DNA of 33,304 bases from Candidatus Anaerostipes avistercoris (lineage in GTDB: Bacteria; Bacillota; Clostridia; Lachnospirales; Lachnospiraceae), in assembly GCA_019119895.1 (NCBI GenBank), contig DWWD01000025.1:1-33304 (forward strand), in the 5' to 3' direction. Positions within the stretch are counted from its first letter, which is position 1; every line of letters begins with the position of its first letter. Position numbers and translations under genes: made by a program. Below are positions 7,380-16,932 of the stretch, in pieces. The notes beneath the pieces are model-generated. The model was not told the origin of the DNA, ran no database searches, and worked only from the letters and a program-made list of their open reading frames with translations.

Positions 7380-10300
7380 TTACAGCTGATCCATCCAGTC
7401 CCAGATTTCGGCCTGACTTCCCGCTTCATACAATTCCATGTGTTCCAGTTTTTCATTTTCAGACAATCCCGGCTGATTCACTCTCATATCGCCAATTTTC
7501 AGTACTTCCTTATCGCTGTACATTCTCTTTCGGATACTCAGCTGATAGATCAGACTGAACCGGTTGGTAATAGAACTCTGACTCAGGTCAGAAAGGCAGA
7601 TCAGCTGAATGGAAAATGTCTTCGCAATGTCCATCACAGCCCGCAGAAGGTGCTCAGATGAGGTTCTCGCAAATGGATTGTCCATGATCAGAACCTTGGA
7701 TTCATCCATAGGATCTTCCCCGGCGGATCTTCTTCCCGCAGCCCTGATATATGTGATCAGAATCGATACCATGGTGAAAAATACAACAAATTTTTCCCCT
7801 CCGGAATTCTGGGACATGGCGTCTTCCCATCGTTTCATACCGCTGTTTTTCTCATTCAGATCAATCTTATAAACATAAACCGGTATCTTGCTGGTTCCAA
7901 TCACCTGATTCAGCAGCTCCCGTCCGGACGTCAGCGCCGCGAGACGGTCTCTGATCTTCTTTTCTTCCGTATTTTCCGCCTCTTTGTTATATTTCATAAC
8001 AATTTCCAGGCAGGAATCCAGATATTCTTCCATCCTCTCCCTGGCTCCCGGATCCAGCTGTTTTGGAATATCGATTCTCAACATCTGTACCGCCCTGCTT
8101 TTTCCCGTCAGGCGGATCCTCGATTTCTGCACGATGGATTTTATTTCCTCATAAAGCATAACGGCATAACTCATGCACTGGTCCGCCACCTGCTGTTTTG
8201 TATGCTGGATGTTTTCCAGCTGTGTCTCATAATAATCCAGCAGTTTCCGGAGACTTTCCCTCTTTCGCTGATATTCTTCCATATATGGCTGAAGAGTTTC
8301 CTGGTCTAAATCTTCCGATTCAAACGGCAGAGATTCCAGAGTATCCAGAATATCTGAAATACATTTGTCCTTTCCGTAAAATTCCGACCGGATATCCTGA
8401 TACAATTTGCGGCAGTACTGTTTCTTTTCCTGACTCCGTTTTTTCGCCTGCTGCAGCCGGCTTCTTAATTCCCGGAACTGGCGGTTCGGATCTGCCTCCA
8501 GCACAGCCGCTTCACCGGTTCCCGGAAGGATTTCTGTGAAATCTTCAATCCTCTTCATAAGATTTCCTGCGTCATCCCGCTGTCTGGCAATCTGACTCCG
8601 TTTTTTCCGGTTCTCTTCGGCCTTCTTTTCCAGCTGCGTCCTTCGCCGGTCATAGTCACCGAGAATCTCATCTTTCTCCAAAGGCGCGTCAAGACCTGTT
8701 TTCTCCAGCGCCTTCTCCGCATGGGAGACATTGGATTCTGCCTTTCCTTTGGCTTCTTTGACTTGTTCCACCTGACGGCTGAAACGAATGGTCTCTGCTG
8801 CCAGACGCTCTCCATCTGCCTTCAGACGTTTGAACTCTTCCGGATCATACTGGAGATTCCGGTAATCTTCCGGCTCCAGTCCGATTTCCTCCAGTTCAGA
8901 AGCCGCCTCACGGATCTGATTTTCTTTTTCCTCCAGCTGTCTCTTTTTCGCAGCTTCGTCTTCATTCTGCTCCCGGACCAGAGTTTCATATTCTTTCTCC
9001 ATCTGCTGCAGACTGATTTCTACAAATTCTCCTTCCCCGGCGAATTCATATCTGGCAGCCTGCCTGGAAGCCTCGTCTTTCTTCACTCTGACGCCGTGCA
9101 GTTTCTGGCGGAGATGATCCGCTGCCTCCTCGGATGATTCCTGATATTTCTGGATTTCTTCTGATTATTTCTGTGCCTCCTGAAGTTTTTCAGTGACTTC
9201 TTCCAGCTCCCTGCGAGTTTCCTGGCAAATCCGGTCTTCTTTCAGAAAATCCGCGAAATCTGATTCCCTGCCGGCGGCCTCCTTCCATGTCTGTTCCAGA
9301 CCCGGTATCTGATCTCTGAGTGTTTCCAGCCGTTCTTTCACTGTCTTCCGGCTTTCCTCAAGGTTCCTGCTCTGTTCTTCCAGTTCCTGCCTCCGCTGTT
9401 TCAGCTGTTCCATTTTATTTTCTATGGATTCCCCGGTTCCTTTTTCATATGCAAAGGATTCCAGCACATTTTTACCCTGATACAGCCGGTCCTGTTCCTG
9501 TTCCCAGTGGCTTCTCCGTTCCCGGCAGTCTGACAGCTGTTTCTGCTTCCGGGCAATATAGGCTTTCCGCTGACTGCTGTCAAACAGTTCCCGGTCACAG
9601 GCTGCCAGGAATCCCGGTCCTTTTTCATAGCGGCAGACCGGTCCCCCTTCCGGACAGTTCTCTGCCAGTTCCTGATAGGTAAAAACAGGAATCAGCTGCC
9701 GGAGCATACATCCCTCATAGGAAATCTCCTCCAGCTTCTTCCATTCTTCCGTCGGCACAAGAATTCCAAAAGCCAGCAGAGGATTGCGGTCAAGTATCTC
9801 CATTCTCCGCTGCTGTTCCAGATTCTGGAGATAATCCTCCCCGGTCTCATAAGGCACGTCCGCCTCTTCCAGACACTCTAAAATAGAATTTGGAAGATAC
9901 ACATTGTTATGTTCCATGCCGTCCAGCATATCCCGGATCAGCCGTTCTTCCGCCTGTTCCCCGGCAATCCGTTTTCTCTGTTCCCGGATTTTGTCCTCCA
10001 TCTTCTTCTGCGCCGTTTCCCTGTCATAGAGCAGCTCATCATCCAGATCATACAATTTTAAAATGGTAAGACATTCTTCTTCGGCTTTCCGGAAATCTGC
10101 CATCCACCGTTCCTGCTCTGACATTTCGTATTGGAGAGCATTTAACTGCCGCGCGGTCTCCATCTGCTGCCCGGACTGTTCTTCTTCCTTCCGATACAGG
10201 GCGTCTCTCTCCTGTTTCGCGGCTTCGCAGGATTTCTCTGCTTCTTCCCGCGCTTCCCGGAGCTGTTTTTGCGCCGCTCTGACCTCTTCCGACTCCAGTT

Positions 10301-11804
10301 CTCCCAGCAGATTTCTCAGAAGAGAAACTCCTGTTTTCTCCAGAATCTTCGCCTCCTGCTCCTGAAAGTCTTTCATTTTTCCTTCCAGCATTCCTCTGGT
10401 CTGATGAAATCTTCCAATTTCTTTTTCCAACTGACTCTTCTCTGCTTTTTCCCGGCGGCGCTGTTCCTGGATATCTTCCAGCTCTTTCATGTACGCTTCT
10501 TCCTTCTCTCCGGCTTCCTGCAGCCGTTTACTCCAGCTGCATCTCAGAGAGTAAGCAAGATCCCGGATTCTCCGGGATGTCTCATTTTCCTGCTGAGCTT
10601 CGGCAATCTGAAGTTTCAGGGCGTCTGCCGCGCCCTGCAGCGTCTCGATTTTCGTCCAGAGTCTCGCCGCCTTCTGGCATTCCTGAAGCCAGACATTTTC
10701 CTGTTTCTCCTCTTCCGCCTTCTTCCTTGCCGTCTCAGCCTGCTCTTCCTGCTCATAAATTCGGTCCAGCTGTTCTCTGCTGTCATACCACTGCTCGGAA
10801 GCCTGCTCCTGCCGGATATGGAGTTTCTTCTGTTCCTGCTGTTCCAGTTCCAGAGTGATCTGTTCCAGCTGCTGTTCCAGTTCCTTTCTCAGATGCTCCA
10901 GCGCCGGATACATCCCCTGAAACTCTTTTTCCGCACTCCTGCACTGTGACAGCGTTTCTTCCAGTTCTTTCAGTTCTCCCTCCATCTGCTCATGGAAAGT
11001 TTCATACTTCTCCATCCGTTCTTTTGCCCGGATATAGTCTTCTTTGCGCATGGTTTCCTCTGACAGACTCTGCAGCAGATCCTGAATCCCGGTCTGATCC
11101 GCCTCGCCCGCCAGGTGTACTTTCTCGATATTCTTAATGATCCATTCATTTAAAATGCTGTCGGAGGTGTTGCACCGCTCAAATAATTCCGTGATACCGC
11201 CCTCATCGTTATTCATGCGGACGATGATATTTTTCCACTCTTCCTGAGAAATGCCGAATTCCAGAAGTTTTTTCCTGTATTCCCTGGCGTCCTCCCGGCT
11301 GTAATAGAAAGCCTCTCTGTTGGAGGAAACCGCCTTCTTCACACTTTCTCTGGCTTTCTCAAAAGGAAGCAGAAGCTGTCTCCCGTTTTCTTTCCGCACA
11401 AACGGAAGTGACTGCAGGTCAAAAGAAGACGCCTGCCGGTAATAATTTCCAAAGGTAAAATAGTGAATGCGCCCGCTTTCATCAGAAGCTGCCGTCCTCG
11501 GGGCAATGGCAATGCCGGTCATCAGATATTCCCTCCGGACCTCATTGTCCAGCTTCCATTCCAGAATCACATACGAAGGACTGGTGCCTTTTCTGAAATA
11601 ATCGGCCATCCGCCGTTTCTGCATTTTCAGATCTGGAAGGATCGGCTGCATCATCAGCTGGACCAGCACACTCTTTCCCCCGCCGTTAGCAAGATTTAAA
11701 AGAGCATTTTCCCCGTCATAGAAGCGGAAAATCTCGTCTGTGATTTCTCTGGTGTCATCGTTGTATGCAAAATTTATAATACGAATTCTGTTAATCTTCG
11801 GCAT
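7380..11804 (-). pseudogene. jetC: Wadjet JetC, SMC-like ATPase, interrupted by an in-frame TAA
   Basis: JetC is the SMC/MukB-like motor of the Wadjet anti-plasmid system. Two open stretches (9165-11804, 879 residues; 7380-9086, 568 residues) are in the same frame, separated by a TAA at 9165-9167 (codon 880) and 26 sense codons that keep coiled-coil character. The intact gene would give 1474 residues. Fragment one has Walker A LNLANGGGKSV (Lys44), a long coiled coil (about 235-590), a non-coiled hinge-like region (about 595-770) and part of the return coil. Fragment two has the rest of the coil, the signature SQNSGGEKFV (about 1332-1341) and Walker B KVLIMDNPFA (Asp at about 1375), where Asn follows the Asp in place of the usual Glu. 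The GTG at 9086 has no ribosome binding site. JetB ends 3 bases before the ATG, with AAGGAG inside its last codons. One missing base change or sequencing error would restore the gene. Confidence 0.85.
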
Positions 11805-11807
11805 CGG

Positions 11808-12494
11808 TCACTCTCCTTGTCCTAATATCCGGTGCAGATCCTGCACCCTTGCCTCATCCAGATAATGATAAAGAAACAGATCATCCAGACGTTTGGTCCT
11901 GCGGATCTGCTGTCCTTCTTCAAAAATGCGGATCAGCCGCTCCTGTTCCAGCTGGTGATAAGCCCGGCTTATGGTTCCGTACTTGGATTTTCTCAGATTC
12001 CAGTCGCCAATCTGCTTGCTGTCCCAGAGTCTCGCAATCTTAGCGAAATTCACATCCGCTTCTTCTTCCAGCTCTCTGGTTTTTTCCTCATTTTCCAGAT
12101 AAGACCGCATCTTCTGATCCAGCGCCTCCATCAAATCTTTGGTCTGGATAAATTCTCTCTGGATCGGATTGGTATTCTTTCCTCCGTAAAACATCTGGAA
12201 AATCATCATAAAAATATAACTCTGAAGATAGGCGTCTGCCAGTCTGGCGTCCGCCGCGATATTCAGCCGGTATTCCTTCAGGGTATATCCAAGCACCCCG
12301 TTATCCATATCCGGAATCAGATAAATGGTTTTTCCTGTATCCAGCAGCTCAAATCCCAGTTCTTCCTCAAACTGGCTGAGAATCTGCCGCACCTCTTCCT
12401 TACGGAACTCCAGATATAACTCTCCGTCCTGCTTTGCGTCCAGCTCTCCATCCTCCAGCAGTTTATGAAATATTGCCAGCGCTTTCTTCAACAT
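11808..12494 (-). CDS. jetB: Wadjet JetB, MukE-like subunit
   Basis: A 228-residue, highly charged helical protein. Its size, winged-helix-like ends (LYLEFRKEEVRQILSQFEEE near the start; GTISRAYHQLEQERLIRI near the end) and position between JetA and JetC fit the KITE/MukE-like JetB subunit that bridges kleisin and SMC heads. The frame opens at a GTG (12509), but the ATG at 12494 has an AGGAAAAGG stretch just upstream and is preferred. It overlaps the end of jetA by 32 bases and is followed within 3 bases by jetC, so translation is probably coupled. Assigned mainly by context and general shape rather than a diagnostic motif. Confidence 0.8.
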   Translation of the reverse strand: MLKKALAIFHKLLEDGELDAKQDGELYLEFRKEEVRQILSQFEEELGFELLDTGKTIYLIPDMDNGVLGYTLKEYRLNIAADARLADAYLQSYIFMMIFQMFYGGKNTNPIQREFIQTKDLMEALDQKMRSYLENEEKTRELEEEADVNFAKIARLWDSKQIGDWNLRKSKYGTISRAYHQLEQERLIRIFEEGQQIRRTKRLDDLFLYHYLDEARVQDLHRILGQGE

Positions 12495-14109
12495 CCGCCT
12501 TTTCCTCACTTTCTTTCTTCTGTACCGTTATCCTGATATCGTCCATCACAATCCGCCTGACCTTTTTCTCTGTCATGCCGCCGTATTCTTCCACGTCTTC
12601 TTCCACTTCCGTCTGAAACTTCTCCCCGGTCTTTTCAAAGGAAAGACTTCGGATTCCATAGAAATCCGGATGTTCCATTTCCATCTGATACAGGCAGTAA
12701 GAAAGGTCAAATTCCCCGTTGGCTTCCGGTATTTCTTTGTCCTCCCTCTGCCCCCATTCTTCCAGATCTATGGTTTTATAATCGTATAATTTCAGCATCA
12801 CAAGGAAAATCCGTTTTTCTTCCGTGTAAACTTCCGGCTTTTCCGCATTCTCTTTCAGATACTGATAAAACTCGGAAAAGCTGTAGGATGGATGGTCATT
12901 TCCATAAGAAAACATCCGGTCCATCAGTTTCACATGAATGGCGTCCCGGCGTTTTTGCTGCTGGAATCTTTGATCCACCTCGAATACTTCTTCTTCGATC
13001 GCGGCTTCTTCCGTCTCTTCTTCACGCAGTTTTCCCTGAGGCTGATACGGCATGGACAGCAGAAGCTGTTTTCTGGCTCTCGGCCGCTTCAGCGGAACAA
13101 ATAATTTCCAGAGAGATGCAATCTGTTCCCCTTTCACATGCTCCAGAGGTTCCATGATTTCCTTCTGAAAATCATAGCGGCGCACCATGGCCGTGTAAAA
13201 ACTGTCGCGTATGGTTTCCTCGTAAATATCGTTCATCTCAAACCGCCTGCCGATGAGATTTCTCTGCTGCATGGTCACTGTAGACAGATTCTGCCGGATC
13301 TGCGCCAGACTGCGCAGGGCTTCCGCCACCGCCTCATCTTCCATGGTGTGGTCTGCCTGTTCCTGATAAATCCGCTCTTCATCTCGCTCTACCTGCTCTT
13401 TCAGTTCCAGCATTCCCTGATATTCTTCATCCAGCAGATGGTACGTCTCATCCAGGAGCTTCTTATGCTCTCCCCGGTCGATGGTGTGGATGTTCTGCCG
13501 GATCCGGTCGATAAACAATTCCAGTTCGTGCTCTTTCTGGCGCAGCATATTCATAAGCTCCTGACTCTGGCGCAGGGCATGACGGTAATTCCTGCGCTTT
13601 AACAGCTCTTTCAGCTTCAGCTGTTCCAGCCGGAAATCCAGTTCTTTGTCCACTTCCCTGGTCCGGAACAGCAAGTTATATCCCTGATCCGTCAGCTGAT
13701 ACACAATCCTGCCTCCATCGGTGATCTTATCCCGGATCAGCCGGATCCGGATTTCTTTCATTCCCTGATCATAATCCATGACCCGGTATGTCTTTTCTTC
13801 CCCTTTGTTCTGGAGAATATCCCTTACCATATACTCCGTCAGCCGGTAAATCTCGGCATGGGAAAATTCCCTTCCATAATACGGAAGAATCTCCTCGAGA
13901 AATGCCGCCATATTTTCCATGGTGCACTGGTCATTCTCATTCAGTGTCTGCTCCATAATATAAACCAGCAGTGAAAAAAAGAGGTTGTCCATTTCCTCTT
14001 CCTCAAACCATTCCTCTATTTCCGTGGAACGATTCCTCCGTCCGATAATGGAATCCACTGCTGCCACAAATCCCATCCGCTCCTGAAATCCCTGCAAATA
14101 TTCTAGCAT
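12463..14109 (-). CDS. jetA: Wadjet JetA, kleisin-like subunit (DUF5716 type)
   Basis: A 548-residue acidic protein. The N-terminal 180 residues look like a winged-helix region (HAEIYRLTEYMVRDILQNKGEE, then TDGGRIVYQLTDQGYNLLFRTRE). A helical coiled region at about 185-290 and a C-terminal domain ending in an acidic tail follow. This is the layout of MukF/kleisin-like JetA, and the TDQGYNLLFRTREVD stretch is what I recognise from the DUF5716 group. JetA would join the JetC heads into a ring with JetB. Its ATG overlaps the jetD stop codon (7 bases) and its end overlaps jetB, marking one tightly coupled operon. No frameshift or early stop seen. Confidence 0.85.
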   Translation of the reverse strand: MLEYLQGFQERMGFVAAVDSIIGRRNRSTEIEEWFEEEEMDNLFFSLLVYIMEQTLNENDQCTMENMAAFLEEILPYYGREFSHAEIYRLTEYMVRDILQNKGEEKTYRVMDYDQGMKEIRIRLIRDKITDGGRIVYQLTDQGYNLLFRTREVDKELDFRLEQLKLKELLKRRNYRHALRQSQELMNMLRQKEHELELFIDRIRQNIHTIDRGEHKKLLDETYHLLDEEYQGMLELKEQVERDEERIYQEQADHTMEDEAVAEALRSLAQIRQNLSTVTMQQRNLIGRRFEMNDIYEETIRDSFYTAMVRRYDFQKEIMEPLEHVKGEQIASLWKLFVPLKRPRARKQLLLSMPYQPQGKLREEETEEAAIEEEVFEVDQRFQQQKRRDAIHVKLMDRMFSYGNDHPSYSFSEFYQYLKENAEKPEVYTEEKRIFLVMLKLYDYKTIDLEEWGQREDKEIPEANGEFDLSYCLYQMEMEHPDFYGIRSLSFEKTGEKFQTEVEEDVEEYGGMTEKKVRRIVMDDIRITVQKKESEEKADVEESAGNIS

Positions 14110-15110
14110 GTCTCACCTCTGTACATTCTTCTGTAATCCTGATAATTTATAATTTCCTGAGGTATCATCTTTTTCCGGTCCAGAATCTGCCCCAGCCATT
14201 CCCGGTTTCTGTCTGAAAACACTCTCAGCACCTCCCGGTTCCACTCCATATCCTTTCGGCTGGGCGCGTCGGGAAGTTCTGGGATTTTTTCCGCTTTCCC
14301 CAGCATTTCCTCATACAATCTGACAAACAGCCGTATCTTAAGTTCCGGATTTTCTTTCTGCATTCCGTCAAAAATGCAGATTCCTTCCCGGTCAATATCT
14401 CCTCCGTAAAGAATCTCCGCCTGTTCCCATCCGATTTCTCTCAAATAATCCGTCAGAGCTCCGCTTCTCTGTACTTTTTTTCCTTCTCCGTAAACCAGAA
14501 GTCCGATCTCTTCTCCCAGCAGATGACAGGTCTCTTCCTCTGAAAACAGTCGTCCGAGAGAATACCAGGGATCCTTATTTTCCAGGACAAGGACGGCTCC
14601 TTCTTTCTGCAGCTCTTTGGAAAAAAACGGCTCCGGCGTCTCATAGACTCCCAGATCTTCCATTGTAATGCCGTGAAACTTCAGCATCTGCCGTCCTCCG
14701 GGACTTTCCAGGAATTTCTCATCACCCCATATGTCAAAGGACTTTTCCTTCACAGACATGTCCGTACTCCAGTCAGACTTCCACAGATACTCACTCAGCC
14801 TGATCACCGCATCCCTTTCTTCTATATATAATGGGACATTCTTCAAATATCCTTCCACGTTCAGCCTTGTGTGGAGACGCCTGATTTCCGGAACATAGGC
14901 ACTCACATCCTGCTTCTTCCTGATCTTACGGTACATCTGATACACCGACGGCCGGAAGGATGTCTTTCCCTGACGCTTCACCGGGCGGACCCGTCCCTCT
15001 GTCTCCCACTGTTCCAGCAGGTCATGAAGTTCCTGGTAGTTCATATCAGGCTTCAGAGCCAGGACATCTTCGTATCGAAATGTAATGTTGGAAATACGAT
15101 CTAATAACAT
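14103..15110 (-). CDS. jetD: Wadjet JetD, TOPRIM nuclease subunit
   Basis: A 335-residue protein with an N-terminal winged-helix-like part (DRISNITFRYEDVLALK...) and a C-terminal TOPRIM domain related to topoisomerase VI A. The catalytic glutamate is in VLVLENKDPW (Glu177), and the metal-binding acidic motif is YGGDIDREG (Asp238, Asp240, Glu242). In Wadjet systems JetD cuts circular DNA that JetABC has looped, which removes plasmids. The ATG at 15110 has AAGGAG 5 bases upstream. It is the second gene of the apparent operon, 45 bases after the AlbA_2-type regulator with no terminator between. A jetD-first order with this JetA type suggests Wadjet type III, recalled from memory rather than checked. 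Confidence 0.9.
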   Translation of the reverse strand: MLLDRISNITFRYEDVLALKPDMNYQELHDLLEQWETEGRVRPVKRQGKTSFRPSVYQMYRKIRKKQDVSAYVPEIRRLHTRLNVEGYLKNVPLYIEERDAVIRLSEYLWKSDWSTDMSVKEKSFDIWGDEKFLESPGGRQMLKFHGITMEDLGVYETPEPFFSKELQKEGAVLVLENKDPWYSLGRLFSEEETCHLLGEEIGLLVYGEGKKVQRSGALTDYLREIGWEQAEILYGGDIDREGICIFDGMQKENPELKIRLFVRLYEEMLGKAEKIPELPDAPSRKDMEWNREVLRVFSDRNREWLGQILDRKKMIPQEIINYQDYRRMYRGETC

Positions 15111-15155
15111 GACTCTCCTTTTTCTGTATTTGTAAATATCTTAATTCTTATTTCA

Positions 15156-16802
15156 CTACGGCAGCTCATATCTTGCCGCTCTTCCTCTTCCAACCAGGAC
15201 TAATTTTTTTTCTCCTGTCAGCTTTTTCAACAAACGATATGCCTGGCTGGTAGAAATATTTAATAATTCACTGACATTATCTCTTGTAACATATCCTTGC
15301 TGTCCGGCAAGTTTGCATATCAATTCCTCAAATCTTAACTGATCGATACCTGTTTGTCTCACATACCCAACCGCATTATTTTGAGCTTTATAGACCTTAG
15401 CACTCAGAATATACGCTCTTCCTTTTCCACTGCCGCTGGCTTCCACGAGTCCGCTTTCCCGCAGACGCTCTACATTGGCTTTGGTTCTAGCCTCACTGAT
15501 ATGAATTGCTTCTGCCAGTTCTCGAATCGTTGCTCTCCTCTGGGTCTGCAGTGTTGACAAAATCAGAAGAGAATGGATTGGAAGCATCCTTCCCATCCTG
15601 TTTTCTTCATTGGCAATCATACGAGCAAATGCTAAATCCGGCTTCGCTCTTTGAATAAACAATTTGACATAACGTTCCGTTGATTCTGAATAGTCTGGTA
15701 CCGGCCGTCCGTATATGATAGACCCTTCAAAAATACGATCAATTCCTCGACCCGTACGCTCTGCCAGGCCAATTCTTTTTAAAGCATCCGCCAGAGCCTG
15801 ATTTCGTCCATGAGGTTCTACTGTAAGAAGATTATTTAAATTTACTCCCTCAATAAACCCTCCCGGACTGCTGATCGTCATTCCTTCATCTTCAATCGCC
15901 AGCCGTACCATCTGCAAAATAGAGTAATCTCTGTGACAGAAAGCATTCACCAGTCCTTCTCGAAATGCTGCTTCTGAAAATTCCGGAATCGGAATTCGAA
16001 ATAGTCCATATTCCATTTCACGTTCAGGGTTCCATGCCTTCATATAGTTTTCAAAAATCTCAAAAGTTGCCAGAATCGGCTTTGCAAATTGTTCGTTTAC
16101 TCTTACTTTTGTTCCTTCGAGAACTTGAAAACTTGCTTTCGCAGTTGGCATAATTTCCTGCAGACGTTCTTCTTTTCCAATCAAAAGCATTCCCGTAACC
16201 GTTGGATATAAAATACCGTTCTCTTCCTTCACCAACCGAAGTGCTTTATCCAATTCTTCATCCGATAATTTTAAAAGAGATTCTTCACCTTTTCTCATTT
16301 TGATAATTCTACGCAGGCGTTCTCGCTCATTCGAATCCAAATCGCTTATTTGTGCCTCGGTAACAACCTGGGCAGAAAAATCTAATAAGCTTAACTCTGA
16401 TAATCGTGTATTAATCTCAAAGGGGTACATCGGAACATTTTCTGGTGTTCCATCTAATTTTAATCGGCGTCTCAAAATTTTCCCATCGGCAGATGCTACG
16501 ATCGTCTTACTCATGGGAATCTCTATTTTTAAGACATCCAAACCTTCTTCCGTTATAATCTCGGCTCTTGCAGCTACGGAAGGAACTGTTTTATTTGCAA
16601 TCAATGCAACAACTCCTATTTCATCTGCATGTTGTTTATGAACTCCCGTAATTTCTCCGTTGTCCTCCACTCCCAAATACAATACTCCGCCATCTGTATT
16701 TGTCATTCCAATAATTGCTTCAATTAAATCATTATCCCTTAGTTTTTTTAAATCACTTTTAAATTCTACGGTAAGCGTTTCCTTTTTTGGTATTGTTCTC
16801 AT
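15156..16802 (-). CDS. AlbA_2 / HATPase / winged-helix putative regulator (COG2865 type)
   Basis: A 548-residue protein. Residues about 8-125 form a Schlafen AlbA_2 domain (TVEFKSDL, MTNTDGGVLYLGVEDNGEI). Residues about 270-375 form a divergent GHKL-type HATPase_c_4 region (EGLVNAFCHRDYS, SSPGGFIEG, GLAERTGRGIDRI). Two winged-helix segments close the protein (about 405-460, ATIRELAEAIHISEAR; and 490-548, YVTRDNVSELLNISTSQAYRLL). Such proteins are annotated as ATP-binding putative transcriptional regulators. The frame runs up to 16832, but the ATG at 16802 follows GGAGGG by 4 bases and the mapped promoter starts at about 16814, so 16802 is chosen. Repeated operators sit on that promoter, indicating autoregulation. 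The jetD start follows after 45 bases, so it probably controls the Wadjet operon. Confidence 0.85.
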   Translation of the reverse strand: MRTIPKKETLTVEFKSDLKKLRDNDLIEAIIGMTNTDGGVLYLGVEDNGEITGVHKQHADEIGVVALIANKTVPSVAARAEIITEEGLDVLKIEIPMSKTIVASADGKILRRRLKLDGTPENVPMYPFEINTRLSELSLLDFSAQVVTEAQISDLDSNERERLRRIIKMRKGEESLLKLSDEELDKALRLVKEENGILYPTVTGMLLIGKEERLQEIMPTAKASFQVLEGTKVRVNEQFAKPILATFEIFENYMKAWNPEREMEYGLFRIPIPEFSEAAFREGLVNAFCHRDYSILQMVRLAIEDEGMTISSPGGFIEGVNLNNLLTVEPHGRNQALADALKRIGLAERTGRGIDRIFEGSIIYGRPVPDYSESTERYVKLFIQRAKPDLAFARMIANEENRMGRMLPIHSLLILSTLQTQRRATIRELAEAIHISEARTKANVERLRESGLVEASGSGKGRAYILSAKVYKAQNNAVGYVRQTGIDQLRFEELICKLAGQQGYVTRDNVSELLNISTSQAYRLLKKLTGEKKLVLVGRGRAARYELP

Positions 16803-16820
16803 ATCACCCTCCATAAACAC

Positions 16821-16849
16821 ATCATAACACAACGCGTGCGTTTATTCAA
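16821..16849 (-). promoter_or_regulatory. promoter of the regulator-jetDABC operon
   Basis: On the minus strand TTGAAT (16844-16849) and TATGAT (16821-16826) are 17 bases apart, and TGT just before the -10 makes it an extended -10. The spacer contains one copy of the operator (16831-16843). Predicted start of transcription is about 16814, 12 bases before the ATG, so the leader is very short. Confidence 0.75.
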
Positions 16850-16895
16850 TTTCAAAAACGCACGCGTGCGTTTTTGACGCGTTTTTCGTGCGTTT
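16831..16895. promoter_or_regulatory. operator array (GTGCGTTT repeats with a 26-base palindrome)
   Basis: Three copies of GTGCGTTT start at 16836, 16866 and 16888, 30 and 22 bases apart, close to whole helical turns. The first lies within AACGCGTGCGTTT between -35 and -10. The second is the right half of a perfect 26-base palindrome at 16852-16877, centred on ACGCGT and immediately upstream of the -35. The third is further upstream. GC-rich repeats in an AT-rich promoter of this shape fit cooperative binding by the downstream winged-helix protein. Confidence 0.8.
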
Positions 16896-16932
16896 ACTGC
16901 AATCACTATAAGAACAAAATTGTTTTAACATC

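Noticed and set aside
9087-9167. Restart of the second half of jetC from the AGGAGG after the stop
   Set aside because: No in-frame ATG, GTG or TTG lies 5-10 bases behind that motif; GTG 9086 is too far from it.
10269-10949. 226-residue plus-strand ORF within jetC
   Set aside because: Phe/Leu-rich reverse image of Glu/Lys/Gln coiled coil; typical shadow frame.
7380-16895. Mobile-element boundaries around the Wadjet island
   Set aside because: No transposase, integrase, tRNA or matching direct repeats were seen at the edges.
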